Shown: positions 36,402 through 45,687, counted from the stretch's first letter. The stretch: 64,000 bases of DNA from Clostridiales bacterium (GCA_012513435.1 JAAZCE010000007.1:31894-95893); one strand, 5' to 3'. Numbers and translations: made by a program. The notes: generated by a model from the letters alone, not told the origin.

Positions 36402-37556
36402 TTAAAACATAGACTTCAGTTTGAATGAAACATTTATGGATTCACTCGTCTGATTACTTGTACCTGTTAAAGTAACAGGATTTTTATAAACCGCATTATT
36501 TTTGATTTTTACTGAATAATTATTTAGCACAGTATAGACATAGTTTGTCGATGGTGCACCATTAGGATTAAAAACAAAAGTATAAGTATCATTAACATCA
36601 GCAATAATGCCATTGATTTGCTTTTCAATTCCAAGTATCCTTGTATCACCTTGACGAACATCAAAATTTGTATAGCTTTTGCTACTACCATCCACACTTG
36701 TACTATAAAATACATACGTTACTATCTGCATAGGCTCATCTTCAACAGCAACCTCTATCTCAGCAAAAATTGACGGGTGCTTTGCCCACCTAAGGGTTAC
36801 TATTGCTATTCCCACTTGTACTGCTGTTACAATACCATTTTCCACCATAGCCACATTGATATCTGACGATTGCCATAAATAACTCTCACCTTGCACTTCC
36901 ACTCCATTTTTAAATAAGCTAGGTGAAAGGGTAGCTGTTTCACCAACCTTGATGGTTGCACTTTCCGCACCTGCTGACACTGTCCAGCTAGGAATAGCAT
37001 TCTTATTTGCAATTTCATTTTCCATATCATCATCAGAGCCAATCGTATCTTTTTCTGCTTCCAATATGACTAGACCTGTTTTGGTAATATCTACTCCGAT
37101 GACTTTCCAAGGGGAAAAGGAAGCAATAAATCTTGTATTGATATCTATCTGTTGAGTTATCTTATTGGCTTGCAAACTCACACGAAGCTTACCTGTTGCC
37201 ATATTAATTGTGCCACCTCTGCTAACGGTTAGATTTACCATCTCAAGAATGGAAACAAATTCATACAACCAATCATCAATAGTAAATTTCGTTATATGAT
37301 TACATTTACGCATCTTACACTGTAAGCTATTTGCATTCTGATCTACTTGACTAATGACAAGCCAATTTTCTTCTTCATACACAACAATCGCTCCTGCGTG
37401 TAGCAGTCCTTTTGCTCGTATATATTTATCATTAAAATAGTAATCAGCTCCACGAGGTGCATCGCTGACTATCGCTTTGATGGGGATAGTGTCAACAGTT
37501 ATTACTACTCCATTTTCATGGACAAAAAAATCTATCCATTTATCAACGCTCTGCAT
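36402..37556 (-). CDS. Structural protein with bacterial Ig-like domain
   Basis: 384 aa. The first 175 residues form a beta-rich domain (DKWIDFFVHENGVVITVDTI, YYFNDKYIRAKGLLHAGAIV) of a type seen next to head-tail connectors. Residues about 190-270 are a BIG2-like Ig domain (KVGETATLSPSLFKNG, SSDINVAMVENGIVTAVQVG). The C-terminus is another beta domain (YVFYSTSVDGSSKSYTNFDV). It starts inside the 91-aa connector gene (14-bp overlap). It occupies the place where tail genes would begin, and may decorate the capsid or bind cells. Confidence 0.6.
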   Translation of the reverse strand: MQSVDKWIDFFVHENGVVITVDTIPIKAIVSDAPRGADYYFNDKYIRAKGLLHAGAIVVYEEENWLVISQVDQNANSLQCKMRKCNHITKFTIDDWLYEFVSILEMVNLTVSRGGTINMATGKLRVSLQANKITQQIDINTRFIASFSPWKVIGVDITKTGLVILEAEKDTIGSDDDMENEIANKNAIPSWTVSAGAESATIKVGETATLSPSLFKNGVEVQGESYLWQSSDINVAMVENGIVTAVQVGIAIVTLRWAKHPSIFAEIEVAVEDEPMQIVTYVFYSTSVDGSSKSYTNFDVRQGDTRILGIEKQINGIIADVNDTYTFVFNPNGAPSTNYVYTVLNNYSVKIKNNAVYKNPVTLTGTSNQTSESINVSFKLKSMF

Positions 37557-37818
37557 AATTTACCTCACATTCATACAGCAGGAGTTCTAAATAATCGTCC
37601 CACTGCTTGATATCCATGACCTTATACAAAGCATTATCCGTCTGCATATAGCAAAATATATTTAGTAGCACAATGTCACAAAAGGCACGTTTGGTAATAT
37701 GGAGTGTAATGTTATCTTCAAATGTCATCTGCTGATTAAATACCTGTAAGTCCACAAGAGCCTCACCAATTTTGGTGAAGCTCCCGTCTAAAATATTTAC
37801 TTTAGTTTTATAAAACAT
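37543..37818 (-). CDS. Head completion / head-tail joining-like protein
   Basis: 91-aa protein between the gp6-like connector and the Ig protein, with start codon overlapping the upstream stop. Beta-rich with one Trp-Asp motif (VMDIKQWDDYLELLLYECEV). Size and position match head-closure proteins of tailed phages. Family assignment is from position mainly. Confidence 0.55.
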   Translation of the reverse strand: MFYKTKVNILDGSFTKIGEALVDLQVFNQQMTFEDNITLHITKRAFCDIVLLNIFCYMQTDNALYKVMDIKQWDDYLELLLYECEVNYAER

Positions 37819-38156
37819 TATCCGCTGCCTCCCATCACATGAATTTTAGGCAAAGGTAATGCAGTCATAATATTACTGGGCAACTCTGTTTCTGCAAAGG
37901 CAACACTCCGCTCGCCTTGTCGTTTGGATAAGTATCCAACGCTGTCCCTATTTTGATAAAGGTATACCGCAAGGTCGCAAATTGTGCCATCATACAGCGG
38001 TTCTAATATTTCCACATTGCAGTATCCACAGGCAGTAATCCTCGCTTGCTCTAAAAAGTGAGCGAGCAAGGTATCTTTTGTCAGATCTTCTGGTGGAATA
38101 TTTAAAAGCTGTTTCATTAAAAGCAGCTTGCTGCTTTGCCCTTCTGTATTTACCAT
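37818..38156 (-). CDS. Phage head-tail connector (gp6-like adaptor)
   Basis: 112-aa protein starting MVNTEGQSSKLLLMKQLLNI at an ATG behind GAGGGGGCG. The helical core (LAHFLEQARITACGYCNVEI, YDGTICDLAVYLYQNRDSVG, KRQGERSVAFAE) is typical of gp6/gp15-type adaptors that sit on the portal. It follows the coat gene by 13 bp. A frame extending to 38204 overlaps the coat gene and lacks a ribosome binding site. Confidence 0.72.
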   Translation of the reverse strand: MVNTEGQSSKLLLMKQLLNIPPEDLTKDTLLAHFLEQARITACGYCNVEILEPLYDGTICDLAVYLYQNRDSVGYLSKRQGERSVAFAETELPSNIMTALPLPKIHVMGGSG

Positions 38157-38169
38157 AACAACGCCCCCT

Positions 38170-39297
38170 CTATCCCAATAATCTACAGGCAAGCAAGCTA
38201 TCAAGTGTTTTCACACCACAAAGCATATCAATAGAAACTACGTCCTTTTTAAACTGGCTGTTATAATCATAAATGACACGAAGTCCAAAGCCATCATAAT
38301 TTACGATTGCCTTTTGAGTGTCGGCTAACCCTTTGGGTAGTGCAAGAGGTCTTGTAACAAGAGAAAAGGCATTCCTATGAAATGCCAAATTCGCCGTATG
38401 ACTTGCTATGAAACTAACCTCTGTATTGGCAGGGATTTCTTCCAGAATGACTGGTGCAATTTTTACGGCAATTTCATTGGTAGCTGCAGTTGCTCCAGCT
38501 GTTACAACATACTGCGTTATTCCAACGGCAATTACATCTCCTACTGCTACTGTTCCAGTTAAAGTTGTAGAAGTAAGTACCACTTCACCTGCCCCTTTAA
38601 TAACAGAAGTCTTTACTTTAATTTTTCCACTCCCTGCCGACAATGTACCTGCGGTATGATTTAGAACGTTTTGATCAGAATAAATATCAAATCCAAACTT
38701 TCTGCCAAGAGATGCTTCTCGCATAGCTGTGCCATTATCCCCAAGTTTATCTGCTTCATGAAATGTTGGAATCTGTAAAAATTCATTTTCACAAGCTGGA
38801 TCAATTACTAGCCTGCGACTGCCAAGAGGTACTAAATGCTCCCCCAATATCTGCCTTGCATCAGTAATACTTGAAATTTGACTCGGAGTAGTTCCTGCTG
38901 TGCCTATCACATAAGGGATATCTTTATATAGTCCTAGTAAATATTTATCAATTTTCTGTGCAAAACTCTGCATGGCAGGTTGCAAAAGTTGACTTGAAAA
39001 ATCTGCAATATCCATAGTAAGTTGCTCTGCTGTTACCTCAAAAGAAACATCAAGCAATTTATCAAGCTTAACATCTACTCCGTTTTCTGTGGCATCTTGA
39101 ATTTCTATACCAGTAGTTCTATTAAACTCTTTTGCTTCAAATGTTGCAGGCTTTCTAATTGTTACAGTATCACCAACTCCTGCGACAAATTCATTTGAGT
39201 AATCCCTGTAAACAAGCCCTGCCATTACGCAGTTGGCTTTTAATTGCATCATTGCTTCTTTGGCGATGATTTTTGGTGTTAAAAATGCATTTCCCAT
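38170..39297 (-). CDS. Major capsid (coat) protein, P22 coat-like
   Basis: 375-aa coat protein. The start GNAFLTPKIIAKEAMMQLKA and DYSNEFVAGVGDTVTIRKPA, FEVTAEQLTMDI and MREASLGRKFGFDIYSDQ are signatures of P22 coat-type proteins, which have an HK97 fold with an inserted domain (here about residues 215-290). Its ATG overlaps the scaffold stop by one base. No prohead protease is encoded nearby; P22-type coats do not need one. Confidence 0.85.
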   Translation of the reverse strand: MGNAFLTPKIIAKEAMMQLKANCVMAGLVYRDYSNEFVAGVGDTVTIRKPATFEAKEFNRTTGIEIQDATENGVDVKLDKLLDVSFEVTAEQLTMDIADFSSQLLQPAMQSFAQKIDKYLLGLYKDIPYVIGTAGTTPSQISSITDARQILGEHLVPLGSRRLVIDPACENEFLQIPTFHEADKLGDNGTAMREASLGRKFGFDIYSDQNVLNHTAGTLSAGSGKIKVKTSVIKGAGEVVLTSTTLTGTVAVGDVIAVGITQYVVTAGATAATNEIAVKIAPVILEEIPANTEVSFIASHTANLAFHRNAFSLVTRPLALPKGLADTQKAIVNYDGFGLRVIYDYNSQFKKDVVSIDMLCGVKTLDSLLACRLLG

Positions 39298-39887
39298 TAT
39301 ACATTACCTTCTTTCTGACGAGATTTAATGTACTCGCCCATATCCATATCTTCTAATTTTTTAGTATCTGCACCGCCTTTGGGTGGAACATAGCCATCTG
39401 TTTTCAACCTTGCTTCTAGTCCTTTTTGTACAGAGGCATTAAAACTGGTTTCCAGAGATTTAAGATTATCCATGGTGATGTCCTCATCTGCTCCAACAAA
39501 AAAGCCTACAAGATCAAGGGGTAATCCCTTATCACTTGCAAGCTTCATTGCCTTATTGGTTAGGCTTTCACGTTGCTTTTCGGTTTGCATCTTTGAAATC
39601 TCATTTTTTAGATTCTCAACTTCTAAGTCCTTCGGATCTTTTTCGGGAAAACGCTTTTTAATCTCAGCATCAATCAATCCTGCAAGATTATTACTTTTCC
39701 ATGTTTCAAGACCTTTTTGCAGATGTTTATCCTTGAGCGAATCAAGCCAAGATTTACCCTCTGCTGTCCCTGTGAAGCTTTCAACACTAGAAGCAGTAAT
39801 TGGGACTAACTCCTGTAAATACGACATAACTTCACTTGCTTTTCCTGCTTCACTTTCTAAAAAAGCTTTTACTTCTTCAAAATTCAT
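39297..39887 (-). CDS. Capsid scaffolding protein (DUF4355/GP20 type)
   Basis: 196-aa, highly charged and helical, with a coiled-coil centre (DLEVENLKNEISKMQTEKQR) and the C-terminal basic region typical of scaffolds that bind the coat shell and leave before packaging. AAGGAGG precedes the ATG. Position between portal and coat is standard. Confidence 0.82.
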   Translation of the reverse strand: MNFEEVKAFLESEAGKASEVMSYLQELVPITASSVESFTGTAEGKSWLDSLKDKHLQKGLETWKSNNLAGLIDAEIKKRFPEKDPKDLEVENLKNEISKMQTEKQRESLTNKAMKLASDKGLPLDLVGFFVGADEDITMDNLKSLETSFNASVQKGLEARLKTDGYVPPKGGADTKKLEDMDMGEYIKSRQKEGNV

Positions 39888-39889
39888 AG

Positions 39890-41176
39890 TTAAATTTCCT
39901 CCTTATTATTTACCCCACCTGTAGCTTCTGCCACAAATGCTATTTCAGTTTTAATTTTTTGCATTTCCACACTTGGATTTTCAATAAACGGCAATAATGT
40001 AAGTAATGTTTCCTGTGAGCATATTCCCTTTAATTTAACAATAACATCTGCAAGTCCTACTAAATCCGTTGGCAGATTGCGAGTAAATTTCACCGCAATA
40101 TCTCTGTAATCAAACTGCCTCCCTTCTTTTTTTGCAACAAATAAAAATAGATTTTGTACTCTCTCTATAATTACCTTTTCCATAAAGGTCTGCCTCATAG
40201 CCACTCTGTTTTCAAGATTTAACAGCTTGTTTCGAATGGCAAGAGAAGAAGTATTGGATGCCCAGTTTTCATTGAAGTTTACCTCATCCATCATGTCATA
40301 AATTTTACGTTCTATGTTATCCAATTCATTTTGTACAAAGCTGTCATTGATGTCTTTGGTAAGCCATGTAACCTTACCGCCCTTTGGCACTTGAATAATA
40401 CCCATTTCTTTCATCTTAAGAAGATCCTCTTCTTCAATCTTTGCATTTTCTATTACAAGATAGGCGTTTCGGTGATCGGATATTTCATTCACTAAATCTG
40501 AATTGATAGCGTTATATGCATCAAAAAGAGATACTACATCATCAAATCCACTTTTGCGTTCAGAATTAGCAGGGCAGACAATCACTGGAACACGCTCAAA
40601 GATATGTGGGTGAGAGCCACATGGGGTGAGCTTATCTCCATCTACCGTAAAATGCAAAATCTCGGTGTCCGTATAGACATCGAGATTTTCAGTATCCTCA
40701 AATTTTCTTTTGAATTTATGCAGAGCTATGATGGCATTGCGACCTGCTGTACCATCTTCTAAAACAAAGCACTCAAGAGGAGTAAGGTATGTGCCACAAA
40801 ACTCGCCCTCCGTATTTATATAGTTAAGTTCATAGCTCTCACCATAAATTTCACTATATTTTCGCAGGTTTATGTTGTGTTCCTTATCCCAGTGAGCAGT
40901 ATTTTTATCAATGCAAGAAATCGCCTCTGCTTCATCTATTTTGGAAACATAGTTTACTGGTTTTCCAAGCAGATAGCCTGTTTCATTATCCACAAATTTA
41001 CGTGGAAAGTTAAAAATGAGTTTACGGTTACTTCTGCTGTCCTGCATATCATAATCTTTTAAAATATCATGATTGCCTGTGTAATAATCTCTGTATTTTT
41101 GCAAAGATTTTGCTCGCTTATCAAGCTCCTGCAGGCATTGCTTGATAAGGTCTATGGTTGGTTTAATGTGGATCAC
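39890..41176 (-). CDS. Portal protein (SPP1 Gp6-like)
   Basis: Dodecameric DNA gate of the capsid vertex, 428 aa as counted from GTG 41176. Signatures: KYRDYYTGNHDIL, KLIFNFPRKFVDNETGYLLG, YGESYELNYINTEGE and SDHRNAYLVIENAKIEEEDL. The ribosome binding site is an almost complete anti-16S match (AGGAGGTGATC) that overlaps the GTG, so translation may really begin at the ATT codon three positions on. A minor head protein (SPP1 gp7 type), usual after the portal, is missing here. Confidence 0.9.
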   Translation of the reverse strand: MIHIKPTIDLIKQCLQELDKRAKSLQKYRDYYTGNHDILKDYDMQDSRSNRKLIFNFPRKFVDNETGYLLGKPVNYVSKIDEAEAISCIDKNTAHWDKEHNINLRKYSEIYGESYELNYINTEGEFCGTYLTPLECFVLEDGTAGRNAIIALHKFKRKFEDTENLDVYTDTEILHFTVDGDKLTPCGSHPHIFERVPVIVCPANSERKSGFDDVVSLFDAYNAINSDLVNEISDHRNAYLVIENAKIEEEDLLKMKEMGIIQVPKGGKVTWLTKDINDSFVQNELDNIERKIYDMMDEVNFNENWASNTSSLAIRNKLLNLENRVAMRQTFMEKVIIERVQNLFLFVAKKEGRQFDYRDIAVKFTRNLPTDLVGLADVIVKLKGICSQETLLTLLPFIENPSVEMQKIKTEIAFVAEATGGVNNKEEI

Positions 41177-41194
41177 CTCCTAAATTTGGGTATG

Positions 41195-41220
41195 AAAAAA
41201 CCGCCCGAAGGCGGTTTTTA
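41195..41220 (-). terminator. Terminator between the moron and the portal
   Basis: Stem AAAACCGCC / GGCGGTTTT with CGAA/TTCG loop and a T run on the minus strand, directly after the 549-aa gene. It ends the moron's transcript before the structural operon. Confidence 0.9.
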
Positions 41221-41221
41221 G

Positions 41222-42871
41222 TTAGGTCAGATTTTGTATAATGTCACTCATTTTATTCTTAAACAAAGAATTATTCAGTTTAAGTTTTCCAGTATCATAA
41301 AGAAATGCAGAGAAACAAGTTTGCGTTCCATTAAGATATGACTTAATTATATTAAAAATATCATCCTCAGAGTCATCCAAAAGTATTGAACACAGCATTT
41401 CAACATCTTCTGAAGAAAAATGAAGGACACCTTTAATTTTTTTGTTAAGTATCTTGCTGTTTTTTTCTTTTGCGTTATTTTTTTCTTCACATTTTAACAT
41501 CCTGCCTTCTACAAACAAGTCATGATTAACTTTATTCCAAACATATGGAGTAATTTGCATACTTTCTGAACAAACAGTGGCTATGTAAATATTTTTAATT
41601 TCTTTGTCGATTTCAATAAACTCAGAATCATACTTTAACATTTGATTGTAACAGTCATCTACTTGTTTTGCAGGACAGATAATCATCCTATCTGCATTTT
41701 TGTTTATCATATCTAACTTATAATCAATATTCACACCTTCTAATGGAGATTTTCCTTTGCATTCAAATATTAATAGATTTTCGCCTTTTAATATGTATCC
41801 ATCAGATGTTTTACCACGTGAAGCACCTGTTTTCGGAAAATCACGCTCATTAATAAAGCGATGGTTGTTAATGCCATCCAAATGTGAAAGTAGTTTTTGA
41901 ATGTACTTCTCGAAAACACCTCCAAAGACCTCTTGGAATTCTGTCCCTTTATAGCATCCGCAAATTTTCCAAAACAATCCAAGATAGAGTTGATTTGAGA
42001 GCGACGATATACTAAGCGGTAAAAAATATTCCCCCAATTTAAGAATGTGTTTGTGTGTGTAAATAAACCTATAGTCCCATATATTATCAATACATTCAAT
42101 AGCTGAAGCTCGTGCTTCTTCCACTGATGTTGAATGATTATTAACATACGTTTTAAGCAACGGATTACATGATGAAATATTTTTTACTCCAGACAGCGGA
42201 AACCCCATGCAATAACACGCAGGGTCTATCTGTTGTGAAAAAAGTATTAAAGTGGATTTGTAATAATCCTTTATAGTAGTCTTATAACACTGTTCAAAGC
42301 GTTTGTTATGATCCTCTATTTGTTCAAGACTGCTTACAAATAGTTCGTATCCTCTTACAATGTTCAACATTGGATTTGCATCAGTTGCATAATACTGGGA
42401 AAGATAAGAATACTCATTTTCTACGGATTCGCTTCCGACTTCCTCTGCTGGCAAATAATCAGCAAGCATTAGATGAATCGTCAAAAGTTCCATCACTTCA
42501 TCGCCTGTCGGTGCTTCTAAGGATACCGTATCATTTGCATAAGCCAGCAACCATTTAGTTAAATTAAGCAGACTTTGTTTACTGAACAATTCAACAATTC
42601 CAAAGCTGTAACAGTCATTAGCAAGAGGTTTCATATTATTACAGTATCCAAGATATGCACATTTAAGAAAATTAAAAGTATCCTCAGCTTCCTTAATGCA
42701 AAACATAGAATTATATTGCAAAGTACTAAATGCGTTTACTATAACGAGAGATTTGCAAAGATTTAACTTTGAAACCTTTTCTTTTATAGTGTCTTTAGAA
42801 ACTTTTTCTGTGCGAAAAAAGACATGATATTGAGCTATTGACAATCCCTTAAAAGTAGTATATCCCTCCAT
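41222..42871 (-). CDS. PD-(D/E)XK nuclease-like moron between TerL and portal
   Basis: 549 aa from the ATG behind AGGGGG. Most of the protein is unrecognised and helical. Around residues 330-375 lies VFEKYIQKLLSHLDGINNHR, then TSDGYILKGENLLIFECKGK, which has the spacing of a PD-(D/E)XK active site (Asp near 357, Glu 370, Lys 372). It interrupts the conserved TerL-portal order and has a -10 like box (42894-42899) upstream and its own terminator. These features mark a moron, possibly a defence or superinfection-exclusion nuclease. Base composition is AT-rich. Confidence 0.6.
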   Translation of the reverse strand: MEGYTTFKGLSIAQYHVFFRTEKVSKDTIKEKVSKLNLCKSLVIVNAFSTLQYNSMFCIKEAEDTFNFLKCAYLGYCNNMKPLANDCYSFGIVELFSKQSLLNLTKWLLAYANDTVSLEAPTGDEVMELLTIHLMLADYLPAEEVGSESVENEYSYLSQYYATDANPMLNIVRGYELFVSSLEQIEDHNKRFEQCYKTTIKDYYKSTLILFSQQIDPACYCMGFPLSGVKNISSCNPLLKTYVNNHSTSVEEARASAIECIDNIWDYRFIYTHKHILKLGEYFLPLSISSLSNQLYLGLFWKICGCYKGTEFQEVFGGVFEKYIQKLLSHLDGINNHRFINERDFPKTGASRGKTSDGYILKGENLLIFECKGKSPLEGVNIDYKLDMINKNADRMIICPAKQVDDCYNQMLKYDSEFIEIDKEIKNIYIATVCSESMQITPYVWNKVNHDLFVEGRMLKCEEKNNAKEKNSKILNKKIKGVLHFSSEDVEMLCSILLDDSEDDIFNIIKSYLNGTQTCFSAFLYDTGKLKLNNSLFKNKMSDIIQNLT

Positions 42872-42928
42872 GAGCAACCCCCTATTTCAACTAATTATAT
42901 AAAAACATGAACTTTTCTATCATCAAAC

Positions 42929-44524
42929 CTAAAACAACAATCCTCTATCAAAGAACTGTAACTTCTGCACGCCCTGCACCAGTTGCACTGCTCCATATAA
43001 ACTGTCGGGAGCATCATCGTGCTTAGCACCTTTGTTGTAGTCCTTTACTTGATTATTATACGCCATATTGGAAGAATTGAACAGGATAAATCCACGTTTC
43101 ACGTCAGGCTCTAAGGTAATAATTCGCTCGTGCTTTTGACCTTTGGCATTAATTTCTTCTACTGGTGTGTAAATGCTAACATTCCACAGGCTTTCCTCAA
43201 ACTTCTGCTTCATATAGCTTTGTGCCTGCGTTGCTTCAAACCCTATTTTTTCTACAGGGAACAGGTCTAGCTTCTCTATTGCAACTTTAAATAAATCATC
43301 GGGAAGTAACTTATAAATGCTACCATCTAAAACATACATCTGCCCAGTTTTCTCGTGTCTTGCCAAAATGGTAATCGCTGAATAGTCGTTGCGTTTTCCT
43401 GCTTTGATTGCAGGATCAATATACATAACCACCTCAAGATCGTTATAATCGGGCAGGCTTTCCCAGTAGGATATAGCTTGAAAAATATAATCATCGGTGC
43501 TACGTGGATCATTTTGAAGTTCCTTATAAAATGACTTATCTCCCATGGACTGCTTTTTACACATTAGATAGTAGTAATCAAGGTACTCATCCCACAGAAT
43601 TTCAGTTCCATCAAGCATCGCCTCTTGGTTACTCTCAAAATATGTCTTTGCATTAATGATACGATTATCATCTTTTAAGTTATTGTAAATTCTCTCCCAC
43701 TCACCCCAAAGGTCATCTCTATCAGAAAAGGCGGTAACTGCCGATTTCCTAATGCTGCGAACTCCTGCAATTTTACCTTTCAGCAGGTCTGCCATCAAAT
43801 CTTCTTCATGGAGCACTGTTCCAACCACAAGAATATTGGTATCTCTTGTACCGATTGGTATTACAACATCAGTAAAAGTATTTTTTACAGTCTCACGTTT
43901 TGTTTCAGATTTTGCGGTATCATCCTTTAATAGGTCATCTAGTAAAACTAGTTGAGGACGATATTGTTTAAAATGGATTCCACGAAGTGAGCCATCAATA
44001 CCTCTTATCATAATGCAGGCATCTATGCCATTTGTGCCTTTAATCCATATTTCATTATTATTCCAGCGGTTACCTTTCCGCACACCAAAGTCTTCAAGAA
44101 GTAATTGGTTATTCTCCAGTTCATCTTTTATCATATCAAGAAATGGCAGTGCAATTTGCTCAGTAGCCGATATAATTAATGTAAACTGTGACTTGCTGTA
44201 GAGTGTGGAGTATAAGGGGAACAGGAACGAATTTATTGTGCTTTTTCCATGTTCTCTTGGTAAACCAAAAGCCTCAATCAAGCCAGTATTATCAAGCATA
44301 TATTTAAGCTCTTCAAACAGCTCCTTATGAAAAGTACCAAAAGCTCTATCGAAATATTTCGGAAAATAACACAATGCAAAGAACTCAATATCAATCTCGC
44401 CCAGTAACTTGCGAAGCTCGGAAAATGAAAACTCTTTAATCAGCTTTGCTACCTGCTGAGTATTAAAATATTTTGCCATATAATCAGCAAGCAGACTGTT
44501 TTGCCTTATAATCTCCTGTTCCAA
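42929..44524 (-). CDS. Terminase large subunit
   Basis: DNA-packaging motor, 531 aa. The ATPase domain has a Walker A-like FGLPREHGKSTINSFLFPLY and Walker B LVLLDDLLKD. The nuclease domain has VMYIDPAIKAGKRNDYSAI (first metal Asp) and later HDDAPDSLYGAVQL. It starts at TTG behind GGAGGTGAGGAT. It is separated from the small subunit by the integrase gene. Confidence 0.92.
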   Translation of the reverse strand: MEQEIIRQNSLLADYMAKYFNTQQVAKLIKEFSFSELRKLLGEIDIEFFALCYFPKYFDRAFGTFHKELFEELKYMLDNTGLIEAFGLPREHGKSTINSFLFPLYSTLYSKSQFTLIISATEQIALPFLDMIKDELENNQLLLEDFGVRKGNRWNNNEIWIKGTNGIDACIMIRGIDGSLRGIHFKQYRPQLVLLDDLLKDDTAKSETKRETVKNTFTDVVIPIGTRDTNILVVGTVLHEEDLMADLLKGKIAGVRSIRKSAVTAFSDRDDLWGEWERIYNNLKDDNRIINAKTYFESNQEAMLDGTEILWDEYLDYYYLMCKKQSMGDKSFYKELQNDPRSTDDYIFQAISYWESLPDYNDLEVVMYIDPAIKAGKRNDYSAITILARHEKTGQMYVLDGSIYKLLPDDLFKVAIEKLDLFPVEKIGFEATQAQSYMKQKFEESLWNVSIYTPVEEINAKGQKHERIITLEPDVKRGFILFNSSNMAYNNQVKDYNKGAKHDDAPDSLYGAVQLVQGVQKLQFFDRGLLF

Positions 44525-44629
44525 ATCCTCACCTCCAGTTTAGTTTTCAGATAAATTTACTGTAAAAATTTGCGAAGCGTCTGCTGTTTGTGCATAGTAC
44601 ACAAATAGAAGCCCCCCTGTCCCCAAATG

Positions 44630-44690
44630 ATTGGTACTACTACACCAACAAATTCTTTGACTGAAACATTGGTACAATTACACAAACAAA
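44630..44690. repeat. Pair of 23-bp direct repeats downstream of the integrase
   Basis: 44630-44652 and 44668-44690 match at 20 of 23 positions (ATTGGTAC...ACA-CAACAAA type). They lie in the 269-bp gap between the integrase terminator and terL, which holds no gene. Spacing start-to-start is 38 bp. Candidate integrase arm-type or core sites, or an operator. Confidence 0.5.
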
Positions 44691-44723
44691 AGATTTCTTA
44701 TTATCTTTTGTGGTTTGTGACAA

Positions 44724-44756
44724 AGAAAAAAGAACTGCTGTTTTAAGCAATTCTTT
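44724..44756 (-). terminator. Terminator after the tyrosine integrase
   Basis: Stem AAGAATTGCT / AGCAGTTCTT (one mismatch) and TTTTTTC on the minus strand, about 40 nt past the integrase stop codon. Confidence 0.72.
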
Positions 44757-44793
44757 GTGCAAGAAGCCTTGTATAATATGCTGTTTGATAAAA

Positions 44794-45627
44794 CTACCAA
44801 ACTAGGTCAGCTAGAGCATCCACTTTGTCTTGCTCTGTAGTTTGGGTATATAGGTTCGTGGTAAGTATACTTTCGTGACCCAGTATCTGCTGTATGGTTG
44901 TCATTGGTGTGCCTGCCTTGATCAACTTATATGCTAAGCTGTGGCGGAGCTTATGAGGTGTTATGGCAATACCCAGCTTTTCACCGTATTTGTCGAGGAT
45001 TATCTCAACTGCTCCTCGCCCCAAGGCTCCACGTTGCCCAACTAAAAGGCTCTGTGTCTGCTTTTCACCTCGGTAGTCAATATAGTTTGCCACCGCCTGC
45101 CTTGCCTCCCTGTTAAGGGGCAGCGTGCGGTTTACGTTTCCCTTGCCAAGTACTCTGATATAGCTGTTATTCTCATCAAGGCTAATATCGTTTAGGGTAA
45201 TACCTGTAAGCTCGCTAACTCTAATGCCTGTTCCCATCAGAAGCTCTATTATGCATGTATGAAGCAGGTTGCCTGTTTTTAAAATATGATCATGCAATTT
45301 ATTCAGTTCTTCGGGTGTTAAGCCTTTATATTCTCTTTTATCTCGGTTCTTAGTAAGTTTCACGTTGTAACTTTCAGCTATCAGCCTTGCATCATATAGG
45401 TATCTGCAAAATGCATTGACACTGGCAAGCTTGCGGTTGGCTGTGATAACCGTTTTTTCTTTTGCATTCAGATATTTCTTATATCGGATAAGGTCAAATT
45501 CATTGATTGCAGTGATATCCTTATCAAGCCAAAGCAGGAAGCTCTTAATATCTCGCTTATAGCAGGAAATGGTATTATCACTACGTTCCTCTTTCATGAG
45601 GTAGGTTTCAAAGTTTTGTAAATCCAT
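44794..45627 (-). CDS. Tyrosine recombinase / phage integrase
   Basis: 277-aa XerD-like integrase starting MDLQNFETYLMKEERSDNTI with GAGGTG upstream. SAM-like N-terminal domain (residues 1-90), then the catalytic domain with LLMGTGIRVSELTGITLNDI (Arg I), TPHKLRHSLAYKLIKAGTPM (His-x-x-Arg) and LGHESILTTNLYTQTT (second His and Tyr nucleophile). It lies between terS and terL, not at an element end, so it may not be the enzyme that integrated this element. Confidence 0.9.
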   Translation of the reverse strand: MDLQNFETYLMKEERSDNTISCYKRDIKSFLLWLDKDITAINEFDLIRYKKYLNAKEKTVITANRKLASVNAFCRYLYDARLIAESYNVKLTKNRDKREYKGLTPEELNKLHDHILKTGNLLHTCIIELLMGTGIRVSELTGITLNDISLDENNSYIRVLGKGNVNRTLPLNREARQAVANYIDYRGEKQTQSLLVGQRGALGRGAVEIILDKYGEKLGIAITPHKLRHSLAYKLIKAGTPMTTIQQILGHESILTTNLYTQTTEQDKVDALADLVW

Positions 45628-45650
45628 AATGTTGCACCTCTTTTCTTTTG

Positions 45651-45687
45651 GTACACCATTAATCACTCTAAAACCTTTAAAAGTCAA
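45651..45687 (-). repeat. 37-bp direct repeat copy upstream of the integrase
   Basis: Same sequence as at 46545-46581. The first 23 bp differ at one base, and AGTCAAG recurs at the same offset. On the minus strand it reads CTTGACT, 8 variable bases, then TTTTAGAGTGATNAATGGTG. It stands just upstream of the integrase start and may be a shared promoter or regulator site. Confidence 0.7.
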
